Under the pieces are notes generated by a model, which made no database searches, was not told the origin of the DNA, and was given only the letters and a program-made list of their open reading frames with translations. DNA of 64,000 bases, from assembly GCF_018320785.1 (NCBI RefSeq), contig NC_054877.1:24410329-24474328 (forward strand), in the 5' to 3' direction. Made by a program: the position numbers and the translations under genes. This DNA comes from Cheilinus undulatus (taxonomy: Eukaryota > Chordata > Actinopteri > Labriformes > Labridae). Shown here piece after piece: positions 50,529 to 61,887 of the stretch (positions are counted from its first letter, which is position 1; each line of letters starts with the position of its first letter).

Positions 50529-53490
50529 ATTTTGCATCATCCCTAGGACAACTGAATGCTGGGACATTCTTAGTATTTAACCCAGTCACCACAGAGATGG
50601 GAGACACTTTAGTGAAACTGATGAAGTGTTGTCTGGAAACACACATCCTACCTGCTGAACTAGCTTGAGGTGAAAAGGTGACCAAGACTGTCTGCCTCCA
50701 CCTCCCCACTACAACCGCAGCCCACGCTGATCTGGGTGATGACCTTTTGTAAACCTCCAGGCTTCATACACCAATACCACCACATGTTACAGCAGCACAC
50801 CTGAACACAGAGGCCTCTGCTGAAGACTCTGCCTTAATCCTAACATGCTAAAATGTAACGCACACTCACACCTGCAGACTATGTAGTGCATTAGTATGTG
50901 CCCCATATCGCCTCCCTCCCTCCTTCCCCCTCTTGTTATCTCCTCGGTCTGACTAATGTTCTCTTGTAACTACAGAGGTGACAAAATTCCTTTGTTGGCT
51001 TCAGCAATTCAAACAGGCACTTCAAAAGGGGATAAGACTGCTTTACAGGTGTCAACATCTCTTCTGATGATGGTGAGCCTCTTTAGAAATCTTGCAGATA
51101 AGCCATCATGCTCATTCAAGGCAGATGACATACTTCGCACGTTCCCCTCACTGGCTGTAAAAGGAAAAACATAATGTATGCCATCATGGCTTTAGATGTT
51201 GCAACACAAACATAAAAAATGGTTTAATTTCTACTAGTACAACATCATTTTTTCTGTCTGCTTTCTGTCATTTTTATCTAAAAGTGGCAAAAAGTGATTA
51301 GTAATGTGTGATAAACAACACATGGGTGAAGCTTTAGTTAGACGTTAGTGGCTGAAGTGTTGGATGAAGGTGTGAGTGTTGTTAGGATCTATTTATTTAG
51401 AAAATAGATGTGAGAAATATAATCGCTTACGATCTATATAAAAGTCAAGTCAAACAGAACTGTTTTAACACTGGAAAGAGGACTTGTATGTGATTTTCGT
51501 GGTGGGGGTAAGTGCAAATCACATTTCTAAATTAGACTGTGGCAGGACTATTTTTGAAATAGTATTCCTGAACATATTTCTGATAAATGCTGCAGTCTGG
51601 ATGGGCAAATGTGCTAAAGACTTATACTGAATCCAAGAGGATTGATCTAACTTCAAACACAAGAGCTCATAGACCTCAAAGGACCTGCTTCAAAGTTAGT
51701 TATGTAATAAAATGCCCACACACTGGAATTCATTCTTTAGTTCAGTTTTGGCCCGTCACCTTTGGTGTGTATGATCTAAAAACAAGAGAGGCTTTGAGAT
51801 TCTTAAAAGCTTCAGTGAATGCTTGAACACATCTTAAGTCTATGTAATATGTTCAGTTGCACCTCAAACTTATGCATAAGGATTACACTTTAAATGGCCT
51901 GTAACAGGTATTTGTGTTTCTCATTAGTGGTTTTTAGATTCGACCAAACATCAAAAGACCTCAGGCAGAGCCAAACAGAAGTTGGCTTTATCCAAAGTGT
52001 GACTTCTGTGGGAGGATTTACATCGTGTCAGTTGAGTGTGGGCCTTTGCTCTGCTCCACTGTATATATCTGCTCTGCCCCACAACATGGCTTTATTGAAA
52101 TGCATGCAGAGGTCTCTTGTGAATGTCAGGGTGAAACTCAGGACAAAACATACAAAAAAGAGAGCACTGATTGAAATTAGGGCCATTGTCTTCCATTTAT
52201 ATGGTTATTGAGTGGTGCCTCTTGCAGTCTGGTCGTGTCAAAGTTCTCACAGTCAGGATGCCATCCTCTTAGTAGAGCTGCCGTAGCCTCCTCTGTCAAC
52301 TATCTGCTAACAATGTTCATCTCACTTGGGTGACAAAGCTGCGAGGTGGGTCTGGCTGAAGGGAAGGGCCCATTTCCTTCAGCTGAAAGACGCCGTTGCT
52401 GCAGGGCTGGAGTTTCTGTCCATCCTGTGATGTGTTTCATGTTTTGTACTTGTTTTTCTCCCATTCACATGGTGTGAAAGGTCCAGGTGTAGAATGAGCT
52501 GCTGCAGCCTCCCAGCGAGTCTCTAAACCAAACGTGGAGTTTTCCACAATTCTTTATTAATTTCCCATTATGAAGCGGGGTTTAAATACCAGAGGATTTC
52601 AATGTATGCCTGGGAAAGTAAGTAAACCCAAGTAATGAGGTTTAGCTGTCAGAAAAATATAGTTTGATGCTGAGGCTGGCAGACTAATGAATCTGCATGA
52701 ATGACAACAGAAGGGTATCACTTTTTGTGTTGCTTCCACTCCAGGGGGGTGTGTATCAATCTTTCTATGAGATAATGGGGTTAGATAGCAGCGAGACCTG
52801 GCCTCTGGTGGTGACATTGTTGTAGGGCTCAAAGACTATCAGGGGTCCAGCGGCTGAGCCGGTGCACTGGTGGGCTCTTTTCACATCCAAACTCTAATCT
52901 ATCTTGAGATCAGGTCTTTCTCTCCAGCAACAAAGCTCCATCTTTTTCCCAACTCTCATCACTAAGATTTTTCTCTGTTATTATTGTTTCTTCGAAAAGC
53001 ACAGCTGGCTTCTGCCGTCTCTGAAAGGAATCAAATTATCAGTCCAGCTTTATTTTCTTCTTCTTTTGCTCTGTTACAAATCCGTAGGCCATGCCAGGGC
53101 TGTATGGCCTAATGCTGCTAGTCTTCATGACTGACAACCCAGCCTAAGTAAGTGACTGTTATGGTGTGCTTCCTTTTTAGCTTATGAAGACAATGGAAAT
53201 AATAGAACTATTTCTGACTGGAAACATGATGATACATGATTAGCAGACAGGCAGTCATGGCTAAATCAGTAACTCATGGACATTAAACATGGTAACTACA
53301 CAGTTGTGTCTTCTGTGCACACTGCAGGCTCTCAGGCATGATCTGGGTTACAGCCTATTTATTATTAATTTTTCTTTAGTGTTAAGGAATGCCACATACC
53401 TAAATTTCCATTAGCTGAACCTGACCTCACCAATGAGTATGGAAGAAGATAAGTAAGACAAAAATGTTTCTACTGGTCTAAACGTAAAAA
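50529..53490. other. Gene-free region between LINE and wnt3a side; candidate non-coding elements
   Basis: No gene supported. 50530-50750 may be further inverted LINE sequence. 51900-52560 and 52660-53130 are unique-looking and less AT-rich, so possible regulatory sequence. No splice-linked exons were found. Confidence 0.3.
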
Positions 53491-53790
53491 TTTGGCATTT
53501 TTTCAAAGTCAAGATCATCAGCAAATTTTGTTATGTTGTCTCCTGATGCTGCAGTAAAAAACAAAAATCTCATTATACTAAACTCAGTATTTTTGAAATA
53601 AATAAAAAGAAACTGAAATATCATATGTCAATGGGATATTTCAGTTTTTATTTTTCATTCTTTTTTTTTTGCAAAAAATCAAATGTAAATCCTGCTTTCA
53701 CTTTGTCATGATGGGGTACTACGTGTGGATCAATGAGAATAAAAATGATATTTTTTCAATTGTAGCATCAGACTGCATCATAAAATGTCT
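53491..53790. mobile_element. Probable Tc1-like element remnant (non-coding end)
   Basis: Around 53608-53655 gaaactgaaatatc and gatatttcagttttt form an inverted pair, followed by cactttgtcatgatggggta, words typical of the non-coding ends of fish Tc1-like elements. No transposase remains. Confidence 0.4.
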
Positions 53791-54799
53791 TTTTTTCTAT
53801 TTCCTTTTACTGTGGTTATGAGTAATTATGAATCATTTTGTGATTTTTTAATCACAATGCTATCTCCTGATAAATTGTAGGTTTTTTCTGTCAATAGGCA
53901 GATTTTTCTTAAGATTTCAAGAGAGTGACTGCAATAAAAGTAATACAGGAAAACCGGGGTTGTTGAATAAGATAATAACTCATGTTGAGATCTTGAGAAA
54001 ACTTAATGTACTCATTATTACAGTGAAATGAAATAAAATGCGTAAATGCATGTACTCATAGGTCTTACTTAAACATATTTTCCTTATTCACCAACTGAAG
54101 ATTCGTAGGTCTTTTTAAATGTAGGTCTTTTTAAAAAGGCTTTTAAAATATGACCTCTTAAGTTCATATTTGCTCTATTTATTTATATTTTTTCATGAAT
54201 AACACAACACTGGCCAGGTAGGTCTTTATCTAAGTGGGCCTCATAGAAGCAGATTTTTAAAGGAGATTATTGTACTCAGCAGAAATGAAAATTCTGCTGA
54301 TATATTTGCCATGCAAATTGTCGGTAACGGATGTGCATTGCGAAGAAAATCTTAAAGTCACTTGGGGCCAAGACCTCATATCTCCAAAATTACCACTTTT
54401 CAGGAAATGTAAAAAACTGCTGTATTTTTCAAATAATTTAACACTGAATGCCCATCGTCAGAATCTTTCTGACATGTTTTTATTACCTTAAATTTGTTAA
54501 AACCCACTCACAGTGTGGCCAAAAGCACTGATTTATATATATGAAAAAAAAAAAAATGAAAATGGAGATACAAGGTTTTGGCTTGATGCCAGCATTGTAA
54601 GAAATTTGAAGATTCTTAGAGATTGACCAGGATGCACATCTGCATTTGTTAGCCTGATGCTAACTCATAATGGAAATAGCCTTTAATGGGTTAACAGATG
54701 CCTTGCTCCACCTTGTAGAGCAAGCATTAAGTCTGTGGAGTTTTAGAAAGAACTATGCAAACTTGGCATCAAAAGTAAGGAATTTTTTGTTTTGTAATT
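53791..54799. other. Intergenic AT-rich sequence
   Basis: No gene or element recognised apart from A-runs near 54542-54555. Confidence 0.4.
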
Positions 54800-55560
54800 T
54801 ATTTCTTTGCTGTTTGCTGGAGTATGTGAGTTGTGCTCATGAAACATTTGCAAAATATTCTCTGCCTATACCAAACATCTTATTCTGCCATTGACTAATG
54901 TTTGAGGTTGTTTGGTGGATTGAAGTCTGAAGAAACAAGACATACTGGCAATCTATTCATTTCAGTCACACAAACAAGAGCCTCAGTAGCGTGTGGAAGA
55001 TCAGCCTGGCACCTCCTCCTCATGTTGGTCACTAGCCTGGTCACACACTGCTGTGGGATGGCATCCCATTCTTCCACCAGCATTTGTTCCAAGTCAGCCA
55101 ATGTGGTTTTGTTAGTCACTCTGGCACAAACAACACACCCAAGCTAATCCCACAAGTGCTCAGTGAGGTGTGGATCAGGTCTGCTAGCAGGCCCTTACAT
55201 CCTCTCCACTCCCAAATTCTAGTCTCTGATAAACCCTGCTTTGTGGGGTCGAGCGTTGTCATCTTGGAGGATGGAGTTCGGTCTCAGACTGTGGAGATAT
55301 GAGATTGCCATTGGTTGCAGAATCTCATCTCGATATCTCTCTGCATTGATATTGTCTCCGGTGATGACAAGCCTCAGCAAGGGTCTCAAAACAAGAGACA
55401 GCAACAGCGAATTAAACTGTTTGGCATTGGCAGAGAAGATTTGGAAATTTTTTCATGGGCAACCCACATACTCAGCTCTGCTGCTCATCCCACAAATGCA
55501 TGTTCCTTACAAATGTGGCACCATTTAAAAGGGAGATAGATAGACTTTCTAGCAGTTTAA
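54800..55560 (-). mobile_element. Tc1/mariner-type transposon, internally deleted, with long inverted ends
   Basis: The outer 100 bases on each side are inverted copies (tgctggagtatgtgagttg at 54817; its complement at 55460). The minus strand encodes transposase pieces TGDNINAERYRDEILQPMA and SILQDDNARPHKAGFIRD near 55220-55340 and ADLEQMLVEEWDAIPQQCV near 55050, the C-terminal half of a DDE transposase. Same family as the element at 23368. Frameshifts separate the pieces. Confidence 0.8.
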
Positions 55561-56979
55561 TATTTTATGCCAAGATGCATCACCTCACAACAAAGAAATG
55601 ATCGAACAAACACAAAACACAAACACACATGTCCTTATTTTTTGTGCTAAGTTTTTATATCAGTATCAATAATAGCATCTGTAAAAACGAGTTTGGATAT
55701 ATTAGCTTCATTAATAACTTAACCACGATCCCCTAAAAATAGCCCCCAAGAAGATGACGTGCAAACAGTCTGGTTGTTTATGTTGCTTTATTTTGGTGTT
55801 ACAGAGTTAACTTTAGAAATCTACGACAGGCGGTGGGACAAACGATGCCTTTGTGCAGTCAGTGAAAAACAAAACAAAACAGAGATGAGGTAAAAGATTA
55901 CAGTGTTACAAGTCACAACACTGTTTAAAAAATGTATTTTTGCAAATATATACTTTACTTACTACTATGTACATAACATAAAATAAATAATTATAAAAAA
56001 ACATCCAATTTAAAACTCCAACAAAATGCAAACAACTACTCTGTACAAAACTTTGGATTTAAAGGCTTAAGGAAGAATTAGACCAGAGGCAAAGTGTCCA
56101 CATGAGCAATCCATCACATATAAGGTGTACTGTAATTTATGCAAGAAAACATCTCTTGTGTCTATAATTGTTGTTGTGTAGTTTATTAAAGATGTCCCAC
56201 AATGGGAAACTGGCTAAGGCAGCTCATTAATATTTTCAGTCAGGATGTTTATTCATTATAAATGGGCAATTTTGATTCAACTGAGGCAGGCCTGAGACAT
56301 TACATGGAATGTAAACAATGATTCAACTGTGAATTTACACACCTCTCAAGATTTGTGGCAATATGTGAAATTGCACACTGCGCACTTAAACATTATGTCG
56401 CCTGTATGGACGTCTCAGCTGTCAGTAGTTTTCACTTTCAAAATAAATAAATACAGTTTTTTTTTTCTCAGATTAAGGGAGAACAACATGAATAATTTTC
56501 ACCCTGATGTTTAGCATGACTACAAAACCATTGACAGCTAAGATTACATAAACTCTAGTGTGGTCTATTTGGTTAAAATTGGAATAACTGAATGTAAGAA
56601 TTAGTCACAACTTCACATTTTCTTTTCCAAACTATATATAATAAATTTCTTTCACAGAAAGAAGTGATACATGCAAGAATGTACAAATAAATCACAACAA
56701 CAAAGACATATTGAATGTAAGGATTCAAACACACAAACATTAACTTAGCAGCATTACAGTAAGGGAAGTATTGATAGTTACAGTGATGCTGCTTGTTTTT
56801 TAGTCTGGGAACAAGAAGCCACAGTTGAGAATCAACACCTGCAAAGGTCCTTTTTACTTAACTGCAAATGTTACTACATTAGACAAAGCTTATATGATAC
56901 AGCTAAGTTTACTAGTTGTCTGATTAGCAGGAATTCAGAATTCTTGTCCCACAAATTTCATAACAAAAAGAATGTTATA
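55561..56979. other. AT-rich stretch, possibly distal wnt3a 3' UTR
   Basis: No gene. A minus-strand AATAAA (plus tttatt at 55787-55792) could end a very long wnt3a UTR that would then span the Tc1-like element to its right; this is only a possibility. Confidence 0.3.
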
Positions 56980-58643
56980 CACTCGCTGGCCATTTTATTA
57001 GGTACACTTGTTCAACTGCTTGTTAACACAAAAAGCTAATCAGCCAATCACATGGCAGCAACTGTATGCATTTAGGCCCCATCCACACTGAGACGAATTC
57101 AGGAGTATACGCAAAAGCTTTTTGTCGTATCGGTGTTTCATCCACACTGAAACGGCGTTTTGGGTGACTGTAAACGATGTTTTTAAAAACGGGTCCCAGA
57201 GTGCACAAGTCCGTAAACGACTACCGTTTCGTCTCCATGTGGATGGCCAACCGCATCTTTCTTAAAATGATTACGTTGCACATAGCGTAGGTCTGTTAAG
57301 AAGCCTGCGCGAGTCCGGCCAAAACAACAATGGCGGATTACAGGGTTGTGTTCGTGCTGCAGAAGCTACTGAGCTTGTTATGGCTTTTACAGCAAAATCT
57401 GATGCTCCTTTACCAACACGGAGAAATGGACACACCATATGTTCTTAAATCCAACGCGGAGAACAACCAGAAGGGAGCGTTACAGCGCCACATACAGGCT
57501 TGGCATATGCACTACAGCGTTTTCAGTGGTTCTGTGCTTATGTGGATATTTCCTGAAACGATCCCTTCTGTACGGAAAACTTTTTCAAAACAAAATGGCA
57601 ATATATCGTTTTCGTCTCCATGTGGACGGGGCCTTAGGCATGTAGACGTGGTCAAGATGACTTGCTGAAGTTCAAACTAAGCATCAGAATGGGGAAGAAA
57701 GGGGATTTAAGTGACTTTGAACGTGGCATGGTTGTTGGGCTGATCTGAGCAATATCTGGAAAATATCCAGTGAGTGACTCTGTCTTGTTGATGTCAGAGG
57801 TCAGAGAAGAATTGGCAGACTGGTTCACGATTATAGAAAGGCAACAATAACTCAAATAACCACTCCTTACTAGCAAGGTATGCAGAATACCATTTCTGAA
57901 CCCACAACATGTCAAACCAATGTGGAAGCAGAAGGGCTACAGCAGCAGAAGACCACACAGGATGCCATTCCTGTCAGCTAAGAACAGGAAACCAAGGCTA
58001 CAATTCACAAGGGCTCACCAAAATTGGACAATAGAAGACTGGAAAAATGTTGCCTGGTCTGATAAGTCTCAATTTCAGCTGTGACATTCAGATGGTAGGG
58101 TCAGAATTTGGCATAAACAATATGAAAGCATGGATTCATCCTGACTTGTATCAATGGTTCAGGCTGGTGCTGGTGGTGTAATGGTGTGGGGGATATTTTC
58201 TTGGCACACCATGGCCCTTTAGTACCAAATGAGCATCGTTTAAACGTCACAGCCTACCCGAGTATTGTTGTTGACCATGTAAGTACCTTTTAACCACAGT
58301 GTACCCATCTCCTGATGGCTACTTCCAACAGGATAAGTCACCAAACTGGTTTCTTGAACATGGCAATGTGCTCACTGTACTCAAATGACCTCAACAGTCA
58401 CCAGACCTCAATCCACTAGAGCACCTCTGGGATCTGGTGGAACAGGAGATTGGCATCATGGGCATGCAGCCAACAAATCTGCAGCAACTGTGTTATGCTA
58501 TCATGTCAATATGGACCAAAATCTCTAGGATGTTTCCAACACCTTGTTGAAACTATGCAACAACAAGTTAAGGCAGTTCTGAAGGCAAAGGAGGGTCCAA
58601 CCTGGTACTAGCAAGGAGTACCTAATTATGTGGCCAGCGAGAG
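56980..58643 (+). mobile_element. Tc1-like transposon, inactive, with a nested MITE
   Basis: Ends CACTCGCTGGCCATTTTATT and, from the right, CTCTCGCTGGCCACATAATT, each followed by TTAGGTAC; TA flanks at 56978-56979 and 58644-58645. The plus strand starts [17 protein letters not shown] at 57689 and hits a stop soon after; later pieces include NPLEHLWDLVEQEIG near 58410. Same family as 19444 in the opposite orientation. Split by a Harbinger-type insertion at 57075. Confidence 0.85.
57075..57633. mobile_element. Harbinger-type MITE with TTA target duplication, nested in Tc1 element
   Basis: Ends GGCCCCATCCACACTGAGAC and, from the right, GGCCCCGTCCACATGGAGAC. TTA flanks at 57072-57074 and 57634-57636. 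The host Tc1 sequence reads TGCATTTAGGCATG across the site when the insert is removed, as in its relative at 19444. Contains a small open frame (57330-57668) with no known match that runs out of the element. Confidence 0.85.
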
Positions 58644-58645
58644 TA

Positions 58646-59677
58646 TGTATGCAAATGAAACAAAAATAGAGGGAGTAACCCTTTTATAAATAATCCTTTC
58701 CCCCAACCAGTCATATGAGACACTGCTAATACTGATACAAAGAGAAAATGCTTCATATTTCTCAACAGGACACAAGTGCTGACCTTTCAGATTTCTTTTC
58801 AGACTCACTTTTCTTTACTCATCTTTGGTCATAACTCTCAACCTTGTTCATAGTAAGCATTGTTTCTCAAGGAAACACTTCCAGTGATTTCAGGGGTTTC
58901 TGGATATGTGCAGACAGTGTATACTCTCAATATTCTTGATGTGGCTCATGTCTACTTTCAAGATAAAGTTAGTAGTGTAAAGCAGATATTAAAATGTTAG
59001 CTTAAGAATTTGAGAATCCGTAAACACATTGCAGCATAATAACTACATTCACTCAGGTGCAAGTGCATTCTTACCCAAAATATCAGAAGAATATTAACAC
59101 CATAAAAAGTAACTTAAAAGAGAACAATGTTAGTTTTCAGATAAACACATACAAACGTAAAATGCTGAGGAGAATGCATGCTTTTGAGTGTCATGTAACT
59201 TGCTTATTGATGTCTTGTTGCGCAAACAAATGATGATTAAAACACCAAAGGAAATCTACCTTTTTCATAGTTTGCCCCACAGATATGATACACTAGCAGT
59301 GCTGAACTATTCTCAACAAGTATCTACTGGGAACACAGAAAAATAAAAATTCACCAATATGGTGTTTGTCATTTAGCTGACAGTTCTTGTTTCCTACGTC
59401 AGTACATAAAAACCTCTCGCCATTGCTGGAGATATCAGCATCGTATCAACGCCCTCACCAGGGTTTATATGGTTGATGCATTGTGATGTCTATTCAGCTG
59501 TTCAGCTGACTTTTTCCAGCATCACAGCTCAAAACACTCGTTAGGTCTGCCACTGGAGTCCATGAATAGGTCAGACTTCTTCACAGTGTCTCATGTCTTA
59601 TAGATAAGTTACCACGTTCACTTGTTCGTCTACCTACGAAAGTCTTTACATTTTTGAGAGCAAAGAACCAGATGTCC
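58646..59677 (-). other. wnt3a: wnt3a 3' UTR
   Basis: About 1 kb of unique AT-rich sequence downstream of the stop. I see no clear minus-strand AATAAA before the Tc1-like element, so the real end may use a variant signal or lie further left. Confidence 0.45.
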
Positions 59678-61887
59678 TTATTTGCAGGTGTGCACATCGT
59701 AGACCCTCACGCACTCCTGACAGCTGACGTAGCAGCACCAGTGGAAAATACAGTGACACTTCTCCTTTCTCTTCTCAGTCCTGGTGTTGTGGCCTCTGCC
59801 GCAGCAGAGCAGGTCACACCCATCTATGCCGTGGGATGTCAGGTTGCAGATTCGATCACGAGTGCCAAACGAACCGGTTTCGGGATTCGGGTCACAGAAA
59901 TTGGGAGAACTTTCATAATAAACCAGGTCACGCTCTGTTGGGGGTTTGAAATAGTTGTACTTGGGTCTCAGGGTCTCGACCCATCCACGAGACTCCTTAT
60001 GTTTCTCCACCACCATCTCTGATGCGCTGTCGTACTTGTCTTTCATGTAGTCACCAATAACTCGGAAGTCCGGCTGAGACCACCAACATGTCTTTACCTC
60101 GCAGCTGCCGGAGAGACCATGGCACTTACACTTCAGGAACATGTTGTCATTGAGGGACTGTGAATGAAAAAGCAATGTGTTACATAAACATATGACAGCA
60201 CAAAAAAGGCTCCACTGCAATTTGCAAAAAATAAAAGGGATGCACTATAGTATTGGCATGATATTGGTAGATATTAGTTCAAAAGTTATTTATGGGATGG
60301 AGAGAAAAACATATCCTGAAAAATAAATTGCAGGTTTATGAGGAAATATGGAAACCATTTGAGGACTTAATGAAAAATGGTGACCTAAGGAAGCTTATCC
60401 AGGAGAAAGACTAAGAATAATATATCTAAAGAATTAAAGTAATAAACCCCCAGAAAAGGTAGAGGCAGGATTTGGATCTTTGTGTAAAGTTATCTTCTTT
60501 GCAAATTAGTAGTTAAAAGAGAGTATCTGATGATATGTTTGAAAAAGGGTGAGTAGGGGGGTTGTTGAGTGTATTTTTTTCCTTGTGTTTGTTAATTTAA
60601 AAAACTACAAATATAATGTCTGAAAATCTTTTATGGATTATGCTATATAAAGAAAAAACATTATTAAAAAAGTTAATTTTTGGTGGATATTTACTATTAA
60701 TACAACTGTAAATATTCGCCTTTATTGTCTGTAAATATTGGTCGTAAGTACGAATTAGTTTGAGGAGTTTTAGCCTGAACCAACAGACATTTGTCAGCCG
60801 AGATCTTTTTATTTAGTCATCCATGATTCAATCATCCACCTCTATTTTCTTCCCCTTATCTTGGGCCGTGTCGAGGTGGCAGCATTCAAGCAAGTCAATC
60901 CAGACATCCCTCTCCCTAGGGACATATCCCCACTCCTCCTGGGGGATCCTGAGGCGTTCCCAAACCAGACAGGATATATAACCCCACCAGCAATTTCTGG
61001 GTCTACCTCAAGATCTCCTCCCAGTTGGACCAACCCGGAAGGCATCCTGGATCAGATGCCCAAACCACCTCAATTGGCTCCTTTTGATGCAAAGGAGCAG
61101 TGGCTCTATGCCTAGTTCCTTTTCTTGATGTCTGCACTCCTCATCTTATCTCTAAGGCTCTAAGGCTTATCTTGCCCATCCAGCCAACCTCTGGAGGAAA
61201 CTTATCTTGGACGCTTATATCCTCTATCTCAATCTTTTGGTCATTATCCAAAGCTCATGATAGGTGAGGGTTGGAACGTAAATTGACCTGTAAATCGAAA
61301 GCTTTGCCTTCTGGCTCAGCTCCTTCTTTACTATGACGGTCCGGGACAACACCTACAATACTATACCAATTCACCTGACAATCTCTCACTCCATTGTGTT
61401 TGATCATCCTCATTTCTTAAATTTGAAAGTGTGCTCTAAGGACTGAAGTTTCTTGTTCATCTTTAAACTTTCTGATTTTTTGAAGGATTTAAGATTTAGG
61501 TCTGAACAAAATCTTTCTTCTGTATTGATGTTAGTATTAACTAGAATGATATCTGCATATTTGATATCAGAAAAATACAATATCATGCATCCCTAACAAA
61601 AATAACCTTTCTGAAACCCACCATTCTTCCTGCCTCATTGTTATGGCGGTTCATAGCCGAGCGAGCATCTGGGCGATTTTCTCTGGCATCGGCAAACTCT
61701 CGGGACACCATGCTCCCAAACTCCACATCTTCGCTGCAGCCACCCCACTTCCATCCCTCACCAGGGGGACCCTTGTGGCGCGTGTCACATCCACAGATGG
61801 TGGCTGAACCTTCAGCACAGGCGCGGGTCACTGCGAATGCCACTCCTGCTGAGGCAATGGCATGGACAAATGCTGACTCTCGAGTGG
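59678..61887 (-). CDS. wnt3a: Wnt3a, last two coding exons (partial)
   Basis: Secreted lipid-modified ligand of canonical Wnt signalling. Exon 61887-61622 encodes [20 protein letters not shown], then [20 protein letters not shown] and [19 protein letters not shown], ending AGRM before a GTGGGT donor. Exon 60157-59678 starts [19 protein letters not shown] (with the Ser that is palmitoleoylated in the family), then [44 protein letters not shown] and the Cys-rich end [20 protein letters not shown] before TAA at 59680-59678. The join is in phase 0. That is 248 of about 350 residues; the signal peptide and first exons are right of the window. Wording is WNT3A rather than WNT3 or WNT9A ([17 protein letters not shown]), and arf1 next door agrees. 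Confidence 0.95.
60235..61595. mobile_element. hAT-like element ('TAGGGATGCA' ends) in the last wnt3a intron
   Basis: Left AAGGGATGCACTATAGTATTG and right, reverse complemented, TAGGGATGCATGATATTG. A-rich flanks make the target duplication uncertain. 1.36 kb, no transposase; the middle is occupied by an RTE-type LINE fragment. Confidence 0.6.
60820..61350 (-). mobile_element. RTE/Rex3-like LINE 3' fragment
   Basis: The minus strand ends GGGGAAGAAAATAGAGGTGG and GGATGATTG, the usual 3' end of fish Rex3-like elements, and carries the preceding coding remains ([13 protein letters not shown] at about 61300, [14 protein letters not shown] at about 60950). 5'-truncated and broken. It lies within the hAT-like element. 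Confidence 0.65.

Noticed and set aside
57330-57668. 112-codon frame in the Harbinger MITE
   Set aside because: Runs across the element boundary into the Tc1 host sequence and resembles no transposase I know.
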